Below the pieces are notes generated by a model, which did not search any database, was not told the DNA's origin, and saw nothing but the letters and a program-made list of their open reading frames with translations. Shown here one piece after another: positions 37,001 through 46,749 of a stretch of DNA of 64,000 nucleotides. Location: the NCBI RefSeq assembly GCF_002234675.1, contig NC_019879.2, forward strand, positions 24,547,855 through 24,611,854. The letters run 5' to 3'. The stretch's first letter is position 1. Each line of letters begins with the position of its first letter. This stretch comes from Oryzias latipes (Eukaryota; Chordata; Actinopteri; Beloniformes; Adrianichthyidae). The position numbers and the translations under genes were made by a program.

Positions 37001-40000
37001 TGCATAAAAAAACCTCAAAATACGTTCAAACCATTGTTTAAAATTAAATCAGCAGAGAGAAAAAAGAAACAAGCAAAAAGTTTTAACCCCTTGACACCTA
37101 CATTTATTTTCAGCTGTGAAAAAAGTGTCATCCTTACACTAGAAGCTAAATAAGATTCGGTTTGGAGCAGAAGTAGTTTGGTGGATATTTTGCATCAATA
37201 AGCATCAAGTGGTTAAAAATCTTTCAGGAGGAAAGAGACTGAACGCTCTGAAAACCAGAGTCATTCGAGTGGCAGAAAGCATGACGCAGACTGTATTCGC
37301 TGAAAATTAGTATTTGCTAAAGAGGTGCAAGAAAATGAAGATTAAAACTTCCAAGCAAAGAAGAAACTACTGCACATTTTAGTCTGAGGAAGGTAGGAGG
37401 AAATAAGGACACCAGGTTAATTTCATGCACACTTTTGGTGAAGGAGCATTGCAGATGAAGAAGAGCCAGAGTGTAAACTGGGATTTAAAATTGAAGAGAT
37501 TTCATGCTCAGATTATCACGACATTATAACATCTACTCTCTGTTTTCTGTTTTTTTTTATGAGCATATTCTATTTTTCATTTCTTTTTTTGGTATCTTTT
37601 ATTACTCTGGAACTGTCCTGACCAGAGATGCAAATTTGGGATCACCTTGTGGTGAAATGACAATAAAGAGCCTTGAAATCCTTGTCATCCCTGCAAAGAT
37701 CAGCTGTCTTTTAAAGTTTTCTCCCCCTTTTTTCTCCCTTTCTTCCACAAAGCATTCAAAGAGCTGCCTTGTCCATTTTGGAGTACTACTACAGAGACTT
37801 TCCACTGCACAACCCATCCATTCTCTCTGCCGCCAAGCATCGAGCTGCCAAACATCTAGCCGGGTTAAAGGTCTACAATGTAGACGGTGAGTCAGTCATT
37901 TCCTCCAACAGCGCTGCTTGGGCTCTTTTGTTTGCGTTACCTGTATTTGTCCCACTGTTGGAGCCGTTTTCCTGCTCTGGCGTCCCCATCCACGCCCTCA
38001 CATCTTCCTGGCCTGCTTTGAAAAACAAACTGAGGGCTTGAATCTTGCACAGTAAGCACAGATTAAAAAGAAAAAGCCCTCTCTGTCACTCCACACAGGA
38101 AACAGCTTGTTTTGTGGTTCACCCCTCTCCATTTCAGGCGTCCATCTTTGACATGATGAATGTCGGATCTCCTGCTAAGTGCACTCACGTGCATCTCTTA
38201 GTATGCAACCTCCCTGGACAAACCCACACGTCATCCAACACCATGATTGTGTGCAGTTAAATGATCCTCCCAACATTTATCACAGGGAGGCTGCAGGAAG
38301 CTGCAGAATTTGAAAGGGTAAATAATTAACAAGAATGTTACTTATTTTTTCACATCTTTTTCCTCTGGCTGAGCTGCTACATTTTGTTTCTCTTTTTTCC
38401 TTCCTTGTCAACCCCAACAAATGCACATTGTTTTCCATTTTTTCATTTGCAGCTGCAAATCTTTTTCAAGTCCCACTCTGATCATCTTTTAAGCTATTTT
38501 AAAAGCTTCCCCCGGTGACGCTTTTCTTGGGCCCAAACCAAAAACTTGTGTCGTTTTGTAGGACTTTGTTCCTGCAGAGCAGCAAGACCTCATTAGAAAT
38601 TTGCCACTGAGTTGTCGGTGTGAACCCAACCCATCTATTTATCTGCAAGTGGATGCATCAGAATGGAGTCGGCCAGGGAGCAGGTGGCTTGGCCAGTGTA
38701 TTTCTACTTAACAAATATGTTCTCCTTTAAATAGCATTTTTTTTCTTCCGCTCCTGATTGCCAATGATTTAAACCAAAAATATGTAGGAATGCAATTTTA
38801 TGCTTAATTTCCTTAATATTTACCTACATCCTCAGAAAAAATGCCACAAGAACACGTCAAAAACACCCAAAACACAATTTTTATTGGAGTGGGTCTTTAT
38901 AGCACAAGGTCATTGTAAAAAGGGGTAAAACATGCACATTTTCCTGTCTGTTTGTATGATGTGTTCACAGTGTTACTCATACTGTTTTTGCGTTAAATCT
39001 TTGTCCATGCTTTATGGCTTCATGCAGAGCTTCCCTCTCACCTGGACACACACACAAATCATATGCAAATGACATTATTAATGATTTACAGCCGTGCGTG
39101 ACCTGCAGCTTTAAATAGGTCCTCATAACTTTATTTATGCTTATGAATATGCAGAGAGAGCCCCCCTCCCCTCAAACCACAGGAACTCTGGCATACTGCT
39201 GCACAAGCTCCATTAGGTCTATGCTTATTCTTTATGAACCGGTAAATCCACATGTCAGGGGAGAGCTATGGCCTTTGATCTGTTCAGAAATTCATTTTTA
39301 ATATGAGCTGCATCCTGGGAGAAGGTTTCTGCACAAACGCTGGCATGTTTGTTTGTTTGTTTTTTGCATGTTTTCTGGGTTTCACATGGTAAAAATATTC
39401 AGTGACTCAGATTATTGCCCCAAATACATTTACAAACACAAAACATTCCCGGTTTTGAAACCTTCCTGAGAAAAATCTTACTTGAAGGAGTAAATTAAAT
39501 TTGAGTTCTTTTCCTAACTGTTTCAGAAAGCAGTGTGTTCATCAGAGCCGGGGAGCAGCAGGGTCAGCTTCCCCCCAGCTCCGACCGATGTAATCAGTTT
39601 ACCTTTTGTCCTTATTCTCCTGCTGCAGCCCCAGGGAGCACAGCAGCAGCGCAAACTAGCAATGGAAATCAGTCACGGGCTACGGTCGCAGCTGCAGCCA
39701 AACGCAAAGATAGCGCGCACAATGAGCTGTACTATGAAGAGGCTGACTACGAAAGACGAGTCCGCAAACGCAGAGCCAGGTGAGGAGGTCTGCCTGGCAA
39801 TCGGCGAATTGCTGGGTTAATAAAAACTCAAATTCTGCCTTAAATGTACATTTTTTTATTTGCATGCATTCTGGGGTTTTTTTAGCCTCTGAATACATAA
39901 ACACATTTAGAGGTGCATTACAGAATGTTTCTTTAGGATTTTTTTAACTATTTGGGGTCTAAGTGTAAATGTTATTATAATTTATTGGCAGAACTCATTT

Positions 40001-41686
40001 TACAAACTCTTTATGTTTGTGTGATCTGATTATTTGAATCAACATTCTGCTAAATCTGCTGCAGTGGATGCAGAAACTTCAGTGTGGGAATTTGTCAAAC
40101 ATCTGTGTGTGTTTGTATATGTGTGTGTGTGTGTGTGTTTGTCAGGCTGGTTGTAGCAGTGGAGGAGGCCTTCACGCATGTCCGTCGCATGACAAAGGAG
40201 GACGAGAACGCACCACCTTCAGACATCATGGATGTGCGTGAAGCAGCTTTGGCCGTGTTTCCGTCTATGGCTCGGTCTCTGCAGAAGTACCTCCGGACCA
40301 CCAGGAGGCAGCACTGCCACAGCATGGAGAGCATCCAGAAACACCTGGCTTTCTGCCTGGTCAATAACATGAGTCCTAAGGTCTGTGCTCCATGGGTCCT
40401 TTAAGAAAATGTCACATGTTTGGCTCCAGCTTTGCATAATTTTAAGTTTTATCAAATTAAATGAGTAAGTAAAATGAATTCACTTTTTATTTTAAAAATG
40501 GAGATGACAAATTCATTTCCAGGCATCAACATAAAAAAAAGTTAAATATTAAAAATAAAATCTTAAGTCCTACGGTCTGTGCTTTAGTTATCATGTTGGG
40601 TCCTATAAGAAAACTTTACTCTAAAGCTCCATCTTTGGATTAATTACAATTTTTTGCAATAAACTGATTGTGTTTTAGTATTGTGAGGACATAAATACAA
40701 ACCAGGAAAAAAAAGCATTTTGCGTTTTTTACAATAAGGGTTTTAAATTTGCACAGACACAGTAAAAGTATTTACTATTATTGAATCATTTAATTATTGA
40801 AGTACTGCATTTAAACTCTCACCAGCACAACATTTCCTTGCTTTTTATTTAAAGAATGCAGCTGACATTACTAGATTTTTAGGAATTAATGTGTAAAATT
40901 GCAAAATAAAAGCATTATTAGGACAAATGTCACATTTTTAGTAAAAACAATGTTAGTAAAATTCTGACATTAGCATATAATCCCACATGAAGTTAAAGAT
41001 TTTAATTTCTTTAAAAATATCTTTCTACAATTATTTTATACTTAGTGTTTTACAAAAATATATAAGGCAAGACAGTATTTGCTAGTTTAACTTTTACGTT
41101 TTTTTTTAAATACCTTTAGTAAAAAGTACTCTATTTAATTGTACCTCTACCCAGTCTATACTAAAAGTGAGGCAGTATAATTTGAATTTTACTTTATTAT
41201 ACTGTGACATATTATAGACCTAAAATTTTCCAATTTAGTCTGAAGAAGTATTCAGTTAATGTACTTCCTATACTACACATACATGGTCTATAGTAGACTT
41301 GCTATACTTAAACGTAAATATAAAATGCATTTCAGGTGTACTACTTTTTTCTAAGGGTACAAAAACCCAAGTCATTATGAGTAAGATCTTGACTTTATTT
41401 TATTTTATTTTTTGTCTGCCCGTAGGCCTTCCTGGAAGCTTATCTGTCCCCTGGCCCAACCCTGCAGTACGGCTCTGAACGCTGGATGGCGGATCAGTGG
41501 ACCCTGGTCAGCGAGGCCTCTGTCACCAGCGGCCTCAAGGACGGGGCAGAATTCCTGCTGAAGTGTTTGGATTTTAGCTTAGCTGTTGTCGTCAAGGGCA
41601 TCCCTTACATCCGCTTGTCCGAAGAATACGTCGACCCCAAATCGCACAAGTTTATACTGCTGCTCCAGTCAGAAACTTCGGTTTAA
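25066..41686 (+). CDS. vangl1: Vang-like planar cell polarity protein 1
   Basis: Four-pass plasma-membrane scaffold of the core planar cell polarity pathway, partner of Prickle and Dishevelled. Coding exons: 25066-25127, 25767-25941, 33941-34369, 36048-36223, 37753-37886, 39635 (or 39629)-39779, 40146-40380, 41426-41686. All have GT-AG borders with matching phases and give 538 (or 540) residues; human VANGL1 has 524. The start [10 protein letters not shown] is the family N terminus. A Ser/Arg-rich cytoplasmic head is followed by [10 protein letters not shown] (usually DDNWGETTT), membrane segments at about 121-148, 163-182, 193-215 and 229-251, the conserved [14 protein letters not shown] and HNELYYEEA blocks, and a C-terminal ETSV PDZ ligand. 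The [14 protein letters not shown] region matches VANGL1 rather than VANGL2, as does the casq2 neighbour. The TM1-TM3 region is more diverged than the C terminus. Exon 8 is preceded by a GT repeat. Introns carry several transposons. Confidence 0.93.
26651..27236 (-). repeat. MITE-like family member A (vangl1 intron)
   Basis: The left end reads TTAAAGACTCACTCCAATG and the right end AAAGATGATCTGAATGGGAC. Interior blocks such as CATTTTTCTGATAATAGAAG and TGGATAGCTCCAATATTG recur at 49.6, 52.0 and 61.6 kb. It is non-coding. Confidence 0.65.
27237..29488 (+). other. vangl1: vangl1 intron sequence without recognised features
   Basis: The stretch lies between MITE-like member A and the hAT element. 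It holds a short GT run at 27,731-27,748 and an AT dinucleotide tract at 28,441-28,484. I recognise no exon or transposon end. Confidence 0.4.
28441..28484. repeat. AT dinucleotide repeat, interrupted
   Basis: AT units with two interruptions (ATAAATAT, ATACATAT) in the large vangl1 intron. Confidence 0.9.
29497..30380. mobile_element. non-autonomous hAT element with perfect 8-bp target duplication
   Basis: The ends are CAGTGTTTTTCAACC and its exact complement GGTTGAAAAACACTG, each backed by sub-terminal GTGTGCCG repeats. The flanking 8-bp duplication CACTATGT (29,489-29,496 and 30,381-30,388) is perfect. The 884-bp interior shows no transposase frame. It is probably a young insertion in the vangl1 intron between coding exons 2 and 3. 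Confidence 0.88.
30389..32549 (+). other. vangl1: vangl1 intron sequence, partly non-repetitive
   Basis: I see no exon. The stretch at about 31,000-32,260 lacks recognisable repeats and has mixed base composition, including a homeodomain-like cluster near 31,650 (AAATAATTAGCTG, AAATTATTGATAG). It is a reasonable place to look for an enhancer. Confidence 0.3.
32550..33057 (+). repeat. MITE-like family member B (vangl1 intron)
   Basis: Shared blocks include GCAGAGCAGCAGTGGTTCAT, TATTGGAGCCATTCAGC and TATGTCCTCCATCATCAG, ending in GTGGTCTTTAAA. The orientation is opposite to member A. The left end is eroded. Confidence 0.55.
34370..36047 (+). other. vangl1: vangl1 intron, no recognised feature
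   Basis: The sequence is AT-rich with one non-repetitive, moderately GC-rich block at about 35,490-35,690. A stretch at about 35,735-35,830 resembles a reversed LINE-type tail (GAAATAGTTTATTTCAAG) but is too short to assign. Confidence 0.35.
38471..38899 (+). repeat. MITE-like family member C (vangl1 intron)
   Basis: It begins CCACTCTGATCATCTTTTAA and ends ATTGGAGTGGGTCTTTA. The interior has GCAGAGCAGCAAGACCTCAT and AAGTGGATGCATCAGAATGG, shared with other members. Confidence 0.65.
39040..39290 (+). promoter_or_regulatory. vangl1: candidate intronic enhancer of vangl1
   Basis: This is a non-repetitive block between coding exons 5 and 6. It contains an exact octamer ATGCAAAT at 39,063-39,070 and several AT-rich homeodomain-like cores (ATTATTAATGATTTA, TTATTTATGCTTATGAATAT) set in GC-mixed sequence. 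The motif clustering is seen directly. Enhancer function is inferred, and conservation was not tested. Confidence 0.25.
40104..40140 (+). repeat. vangl1: GT-rich tract at the vangl1 exon 7 acceptor (coding exon 7)
   Basis: GT repeats run to within about 5 nt of the acceptor TTTGTCAG at 40,138-40,145, replacing the usual pyrimidine tract. They precede the exon that starts at 40,146. Confidence 0.85.
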
Positions 41687-42917
41687 CTAAAAAAAGGTTC
41701 ACCACAGAACTCCTAGTATCTGACTGAATTTTGGAAAGAAAAACAAAAAAACAAACATTAAAACTTTTTGTACTGTTTCCTTTTTACATATTTGTATGTA
41801 GTTTTTCTCGTAGATTTTCTTGTGTTTGTCACAGAAAACTTGAAAGTGATCAAGGACTCAAAGCAAGAGGAAAGGCGCTCTCTGTGTGGACATTTTCTGA
41901 GCACAATGCAGTTATTCCTCTATGCAATACAGCGGACCCTCCCGGACATTCATCGTTCTGTCTGCATGTGTTCGTGTGTGTGTGTGTCTGTGCAAGAGCG
42001 GTTTAGAAGAAATGTTCAATTGCAAGATGCATCATTGCGATTTTGTCATGAATATACATGAAACCATACTGAACTAAACTTTGTTTTTAAGGTATAGATA
42101 TGCTTATTTATACCCACCAAGTATTTCAGATGTATGTACAGTATTTATATGTGAATATACATACAAACAGATTTTATACCACAATTGTGTTTGTTTAGAT
42201 GCTTTTTTTTCTCATGTTGTTAAAGTTTTGTTTTATTGAGATACCTGAATTGGAGTTGGGTTCAAACCCTTTTTATGTCTTGGCACCAAACCTTTAGTAA
42301 ATGTTTGTTTTGCCCCGGGTTTTAATCTTTTTAAGTATTTGCTGTTTTTTAAAGCACATCAGCCATGAACCTCAAGCTTTGCAAACATCAGGAGATGTTG
42401 GAAAGATTTTTTTTAAAAACTGCGAGGATCCACTTCAAAAATACTCAAAAGACAGGAAGCTCATCTTTTTGTTCCAGCTGACATAATCACTGTTTTCTGT
42501 CACAATACTGCCACCTAGTGACAATGTTTGGAACTGGCTCAAACACCAGCCCAGCCTTTGTTTGGTTTTTATTTTTTTACTTCTTGCATTTTTCAGAGTT
42601 ATTGTACATTTATAGTGTCAACGTGCTCAAGGAGGGTTTTGTTTCAAAGTGTTATTGATACCTTTTCTTACTGAACAAACATGTGCCTCTGCTTTGTTAC
42701 TTTTATGAGCTCAGCATTCACGCCTGTGTTTGTGAAAACAAGGAAGAAAATCACAGACTGCTTTCCCCTGACGTGAGTCCAAAAGTCACGACTTCCAACT
42801 TGTTTCTGACGTTTTTGTACAACGGAACATGTGAAGGCACAAAAATAAACATTTGTATGAACTTTTACAACGGTTTTTCTCTGCTTTACTACAAGCAGTT
42901 TCAATGTTATAAATAAA
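41687..42917 (+). other. vangl1: vangl1 3' UTR (inferred)
   Basis: No other gene lies between the vangl1 stop and the AATAAA hexamers at 42,844-42,849 and 42,912-42,917, which are the best candidates for its end. A short GT run near 41,974 lies within the UTR. The exact cleavage site cannot be fixed from sequence. Confidence 0.45.
42844..42849 (+). terminator. vangl1: candidate poly(A) signal of vangl1
   Basis: AATAAA about 1.16 kb after the stop codon. A second AATAAA follows at 42,912-42,917. Confidence 0.4.
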
Positions 42918-43383
42918 TCTGAGGCCATTTGAGCATGATCAACTTGAAATGCAAAGCAAGATACAGTCAGAAAAAGAAAGCATTTTCCACATTAACTATA
43001 CCGGAATAAAAATCAGCAATTTTCAAACTGTATTAGACAACAAAATACCGTAAAAAAATAGCATGTAGGAAAGAAATACACAATAACTCACATTTTGCAT
43101 TAAATTGCAAAACAACCTAAAGCACTGGTATTGCACGGAAAGAGTTATAGTTGTCTTTTTTTAATGTAACTTAAGATTGAGATGTTAATGCGATAAAAAT
43201 CATATTTTGCCTTTAGATCAAAAGGGAAAAAAGCAGTTTCAGCTTAATGCTTTTTCCTCTGATTTTTTTTTTTTTCGTTTCAATCGTTTCAATTAACAAC
43301 GGTAGATACAAGATGGAACCAAGTCAGATAAAAGTTGTCTTTAGAAAAAGTGTTAAAATTAAAATACAAATGTCTCTTTTTCT

Positions 43384-43600
43384 TTCAGCTTTTCTCTTCA
43401 GGGGTCGCCACAGCAAACCAGCTTCTGCATCCTCTCCTCTAACAGCAGTTAGCACACCAGTCTTCGTTTTCTTCGTCCATAAACCTCCTCTTCCTCTTGC
43501 CTGGCAGCTCTAGACTCAGCCTCCTTCTACCATTGTATTCTCTGTCTCTCCTCTGGACATGTCCAAACCATCTCAGTCTGGGCTCTATGGCTTTATTGCC
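43384..43600 (-). pseudogene. RTE-type LINE reverse transcriptase C-terminal fragment
   Basis: The minus strand encodes PRLRWFGHVQRRDREYNGRR and, after a short gap, LELPGKRKRRFMDEENED. This is the characteristic C-terminal motif of RTE/Rex-type LINE polyproteins. Nothing upstream of the motif is preserved, so this is a short remnant lying between the convergent vangl1 and casq2 genes. Confidence 0.75.
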
Positions 43601-44005
43601 AATAAATAAACGGTCATTGTAGCTTAAAAGGGATGTGACCGTTCTCTGAGAAAGTTTTTAGAAATATTTCAGTTTATTCATAAATTGGCCAAAAACCAAA
43701 GAATCATAGTAAAAGTTTCTTTTTAATTTTTTCTTTGTATGTACTTCATATCATATATTGTCAAACCTTTTTAGGTTTGCATGACTTCAAAGTTTTTAGT
43801 AGTTTTTACTCTTTGCCGTGTTATTTATTAATTCTCCGTTGTAGAAATTTGTCCTTGCTGAATCACTTTAGGGATGGTTGTGATTTAAGGGAAGTCACCA
43901 TGACAACAGATCCTCCCACTGCCTCTTTGATCGAAAAAAGTGTCTATATCCTGTAACAATAAAGTCACTCCATTTAAGAAAGGATTTGGTTAACATTTTC
44001 TGACT

Positions 44006-44144
44006 ACAAGGGCCTTTTAGGAAATTCTCTCCACAATCGAAAATAATCAATTTTAAGAAAACATGAACAATCATTTATTATTGATGTATTATTTATTCAT
44101 TAACTTATCATTTGTCAAGTCTTTTCCACATAAAAGCCATTTCT
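44006..44144. repeat. left 139-bp direct repeat (target-site duplication)
   Basis: It is identical to 46,152-46,290 except one base (T at 44,108, A at 46,254). It immediately precedes the T-rich end of the 2-kb retroposon and carries the same two minus-strand AATAAA hexamers as the right copy. Confidence 0.9.
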
Positions 44145-46151
44145 TTTTTTTTCTTTCTTTTTTTTAACTTGTCCTGTCCAACAGCTAGGCAGACAGATGA
44201 GAGCTGAGGGCCTCTTGTGTTGGACATATTTTACTTTAACAAGAGGGGTTATTAATCTTCAGACAAACCAAAGGTATGTCTGGATAAACCCCTTTTGTAA
44301 TTGAGGCCAAACTTTATTAATTTCAATCATGTTTGAAAATCTTTGGTGTTGGACCGGACGGAAAAGGAAAGAGGGGAAGAAGAGAGAGGGACGTTAGAGA
44401 GAGGGGGGGGTAGGAGGGTGATAATAGGAGGGGAAGGGGGGTAAGACCATGAAGCAGCATAAAGCAACAAGTTTACTGGTTGTTAATCATTATGGTAAGG
44501 TTCAAATGTAGTACAAAAAGGGCGGGGCCTATCCACACACACACTCAAATGTTATAAACACACCTGCTAGCTGCAAAAATGTCCACCTGTCGACATGTAC
44601 ACAAAACAGATAGTGTTCACACGCATACTTATGCCTTAAAACCAACTAGTGTGAAATATTTCAGTCATTCAATCATGCAAACTGTTAGTGCAAAGGTGAG
44701 CTAACACCTGTGCTCAGGTGAGTGTTTATGTTCTTCTAAAATGGATGGTGGAACGTGACAAGAAGGAGGGAGAGTGCCCAGCCATCCCCACCCCAAGACC
44801 CCCACCGCAGCAGCAGCGGCAGCCGAAATCCCCCCAACGCCACACGGGAACCGGCAGGGAACAACCGCCGCCCGGGCGACCAAGCCCGCCACCCAGGCCA
44901 GGGCCAGCAGGACTGCCGCTAGGCCCCCAGAGCCAGAGAGCAGGGAGGCACGGAGGGAAAGAGAGCGCCGCCCCAGCCCAACCAGGAGAGCAGCCCCCCC
45001 GCCGCGCCGGGAGCGCCCAACGCAGGGCCCCACCGGAGAAGGACGCCCACAGCCCCAGACGAGCACCCCACCACCACCCAGGAGTTCCGGCATCCCCCCG
45101 CCCCCACCCCAGGTACGAGCCAGGACCCCCCAAGGGAGACCCGCTCCGCACTCCAGGCAGCCATCCGCCCGGCCAACGGTTGGTCCAGGGAGGATCAAGG
45201 CAGGGGCCCGCCGCCCCCGCCCAGGAGGGGGAACCCCGGGGAAAAAAGAGGGCCCACAAGGGGTGTTATAAATACGGCCCGACCAGGCTCGGCCATGTTG
45301 GAAGTTTGGCGGGGCCCAGCGCTCAGGGGCAAGGACCAGGACCCACCCCCCAGGGACACGAACACCCCCGGCTCAGTTGTAATATGAACCCCCCCACCGT
45401 GCGGAGAGAGCACCGCCGGGCCCAGGGAGCCAGCACCCAAGGGACACGGCCGCCATCGCCAAGGGGCCCGCACCCCCCACCAGGGAAGGGGTAGGGGACA
45501 GATGGACCCAGCTCCCACCTTCCTTGCAAAATGTGTGTGCGTGTATGTGTGTTTGAAAGGGTGTGTGTGTGCATGTGTGTGTGTTTATGTTGGAATGTAT
45601 ATGTTGAAGGGGGAGGGGTGTGTGTACTAAGGGGGGTGCAGTTAAAATTGGCAAGTAGGGCACTAAGGGGACATCTCCTGATTACTCACAGTGATGTCCC
45701 CTCACCCTCCCCACCAAGGGGCCCTAAATGTCTAAGGTGCGGTTAAAATTGGCGGGTAGGGTGCCAGGAGGACATCTGCTGCTTGCTGGCAGTGATGTCC
45801 AAGCACCCCCCCTACCAAGGACCCTACATGTCTAAGGTGCAAATAAAACCGAAAGAGGGGGGGCCCACTCCATACGGCAACCATAGGAGGGGGGCCACTG
45901 CCAAGTAGCCCCCCCCAAGGCGCATCGCAGGCTAGACCCCCCACCCCCTCACCCTAATATGAGGTTATATGAGGAAGGGGGTAAGTTGGGGACAGCTGGT
46001 AGACTGTCCCCCGGTGGTCAAACAGCTGTCCCCCAGTCCCCCCCACCCAGCAAAGGGGCCGGGGCCACCCGGCCCAGGGGCCCCACCCCCGGAGGCGCCG
46101 ACACCCCAGGCCCAGCACCACCCACCCCCCACAGAGAGAGAGGAGCCAGAA
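44145..46151 (-). mobile_element. GC-rich 2.0-kb retroposon with A-rich tail
   Basis: The 2,007-bp insert lies between the 139-bp direct repeats. On the minus strand it ends CAAGTT followed by an A-rich tail, so it is a retroposon read right to left. Its 5' half (44,770-46,150) is extremely GC-rich and contains about two 100-105-bp tandem monomers, typical of a LINE 5' UTR promoter; its 3' part is a plain AT-mixed sequence. There is no reverse transcriptase frame. Long proline/arginine-rich frames on both strands are composition artefacts. I infer an internally deleted LINE or a non-autonomous passenger. The family could not be named. A tail fragment of the same family is at 16,627-16,687. 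Confidence 0.7.
45627..45851. repeat. tandem monomers inside the retroposon
   Basis: Monomers start at 45,627, 45,732 and 45,832 (the last partial), each opening CTAAGG and containing a GTTAAAATTGGC-like block, GGACATCT, CAGTGATGTCC and CTACCAAGG-like blocks. The period is 105 then 100 bp. Confidence 0.8.
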
Positions 46152-46290
46152 ACAAGGGCCTTTTAGGAAATTCTCTCCACAATCGAAAATAATCAATTTT
46201 AAGAAAACATGAACAATCATTTATTATTGATGTATTATTTATTCATTAACTTAACATTTGTCAAGTCTTTTCCACATAAAAGCCATTTCT
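46152..46290. repeat. right 139-bp direct repeat (target-site duplication)
   Basis: Partner of 44,006-44,144 with 138 of 139 bases identical. It lies 138 bp beyond the casq2 stop codon, in the casq2 3' flank, and includes the nearest minus-strand poly(A) hexamers. Confidence 0.9.
46220..46243 (-). terminator. casq2: candidate casq2 poly(A) signals
   Basis: Two minus-strand AATAAA hexamers at 46,220-46,225 and 46,238-46,243, about 190-210 nt past the stop codon. They fall within the duplicated 139-bp segment, so a second set exists about 2.1 kb farther downstream. Confidence 0.45.
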
Positions 46291-46428
46291 AATTTAATCC
46301 CCCCAAACCTGTTCCAGATTATTTACAGTCAAAAAGGCAAATTTTAAATAATGAATGATAGATTTTTTTTAACAATCAATAAGAACACATCAAAAAACTT
46401 AAGTTATCAATGACATATCAAAAAACAT

Positions 46429-46679
46429 TTACTCATCATCATCATCTTCCTCCTCATCCTCTTCTTCATTATCATCTTCGGCATTTTCATCCTCGTCTTC
46501 ATCATCTTCTTCTTCATCGTCATCTTCATCCTCATCTTCTTCATCGTCATCATCATCTTCAGTGTTGACTTTGCCTGAAAGCACATCTTCAATCCAGTCT
46601 TCCAGCTCTTGAGGTGTGGGCAGGTCCTCCTCATCCTCCATTTCCATCCACACACTGTCCGCCTGCACGGGTGTGCACA

Positions 46680-46749
<70 letters not shown>

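Noticed and set aside
25066-41686. Assignment as vangl2
   Set aside because: The conserved [14 protein letters not shown] segment and IQRAALxxLE match VANGL1, and the casq2 neighbour fits the VANGL1 locus.
44718-45494. Proline- and arginine-rich 165-258-codon frames on both strands
   Set aside because: Both strands and several frames are open at once because the DNA is extremely GC-rich. They lie within a retroposon and have no domain.
46407-46742. Methionine/lysine-rich frame overlapping the end of casq2
   Set aside because: It is a shifted reading of the GAT/GAA repeat that encodes the calsequestrin acidic tail plus the microsatellite.
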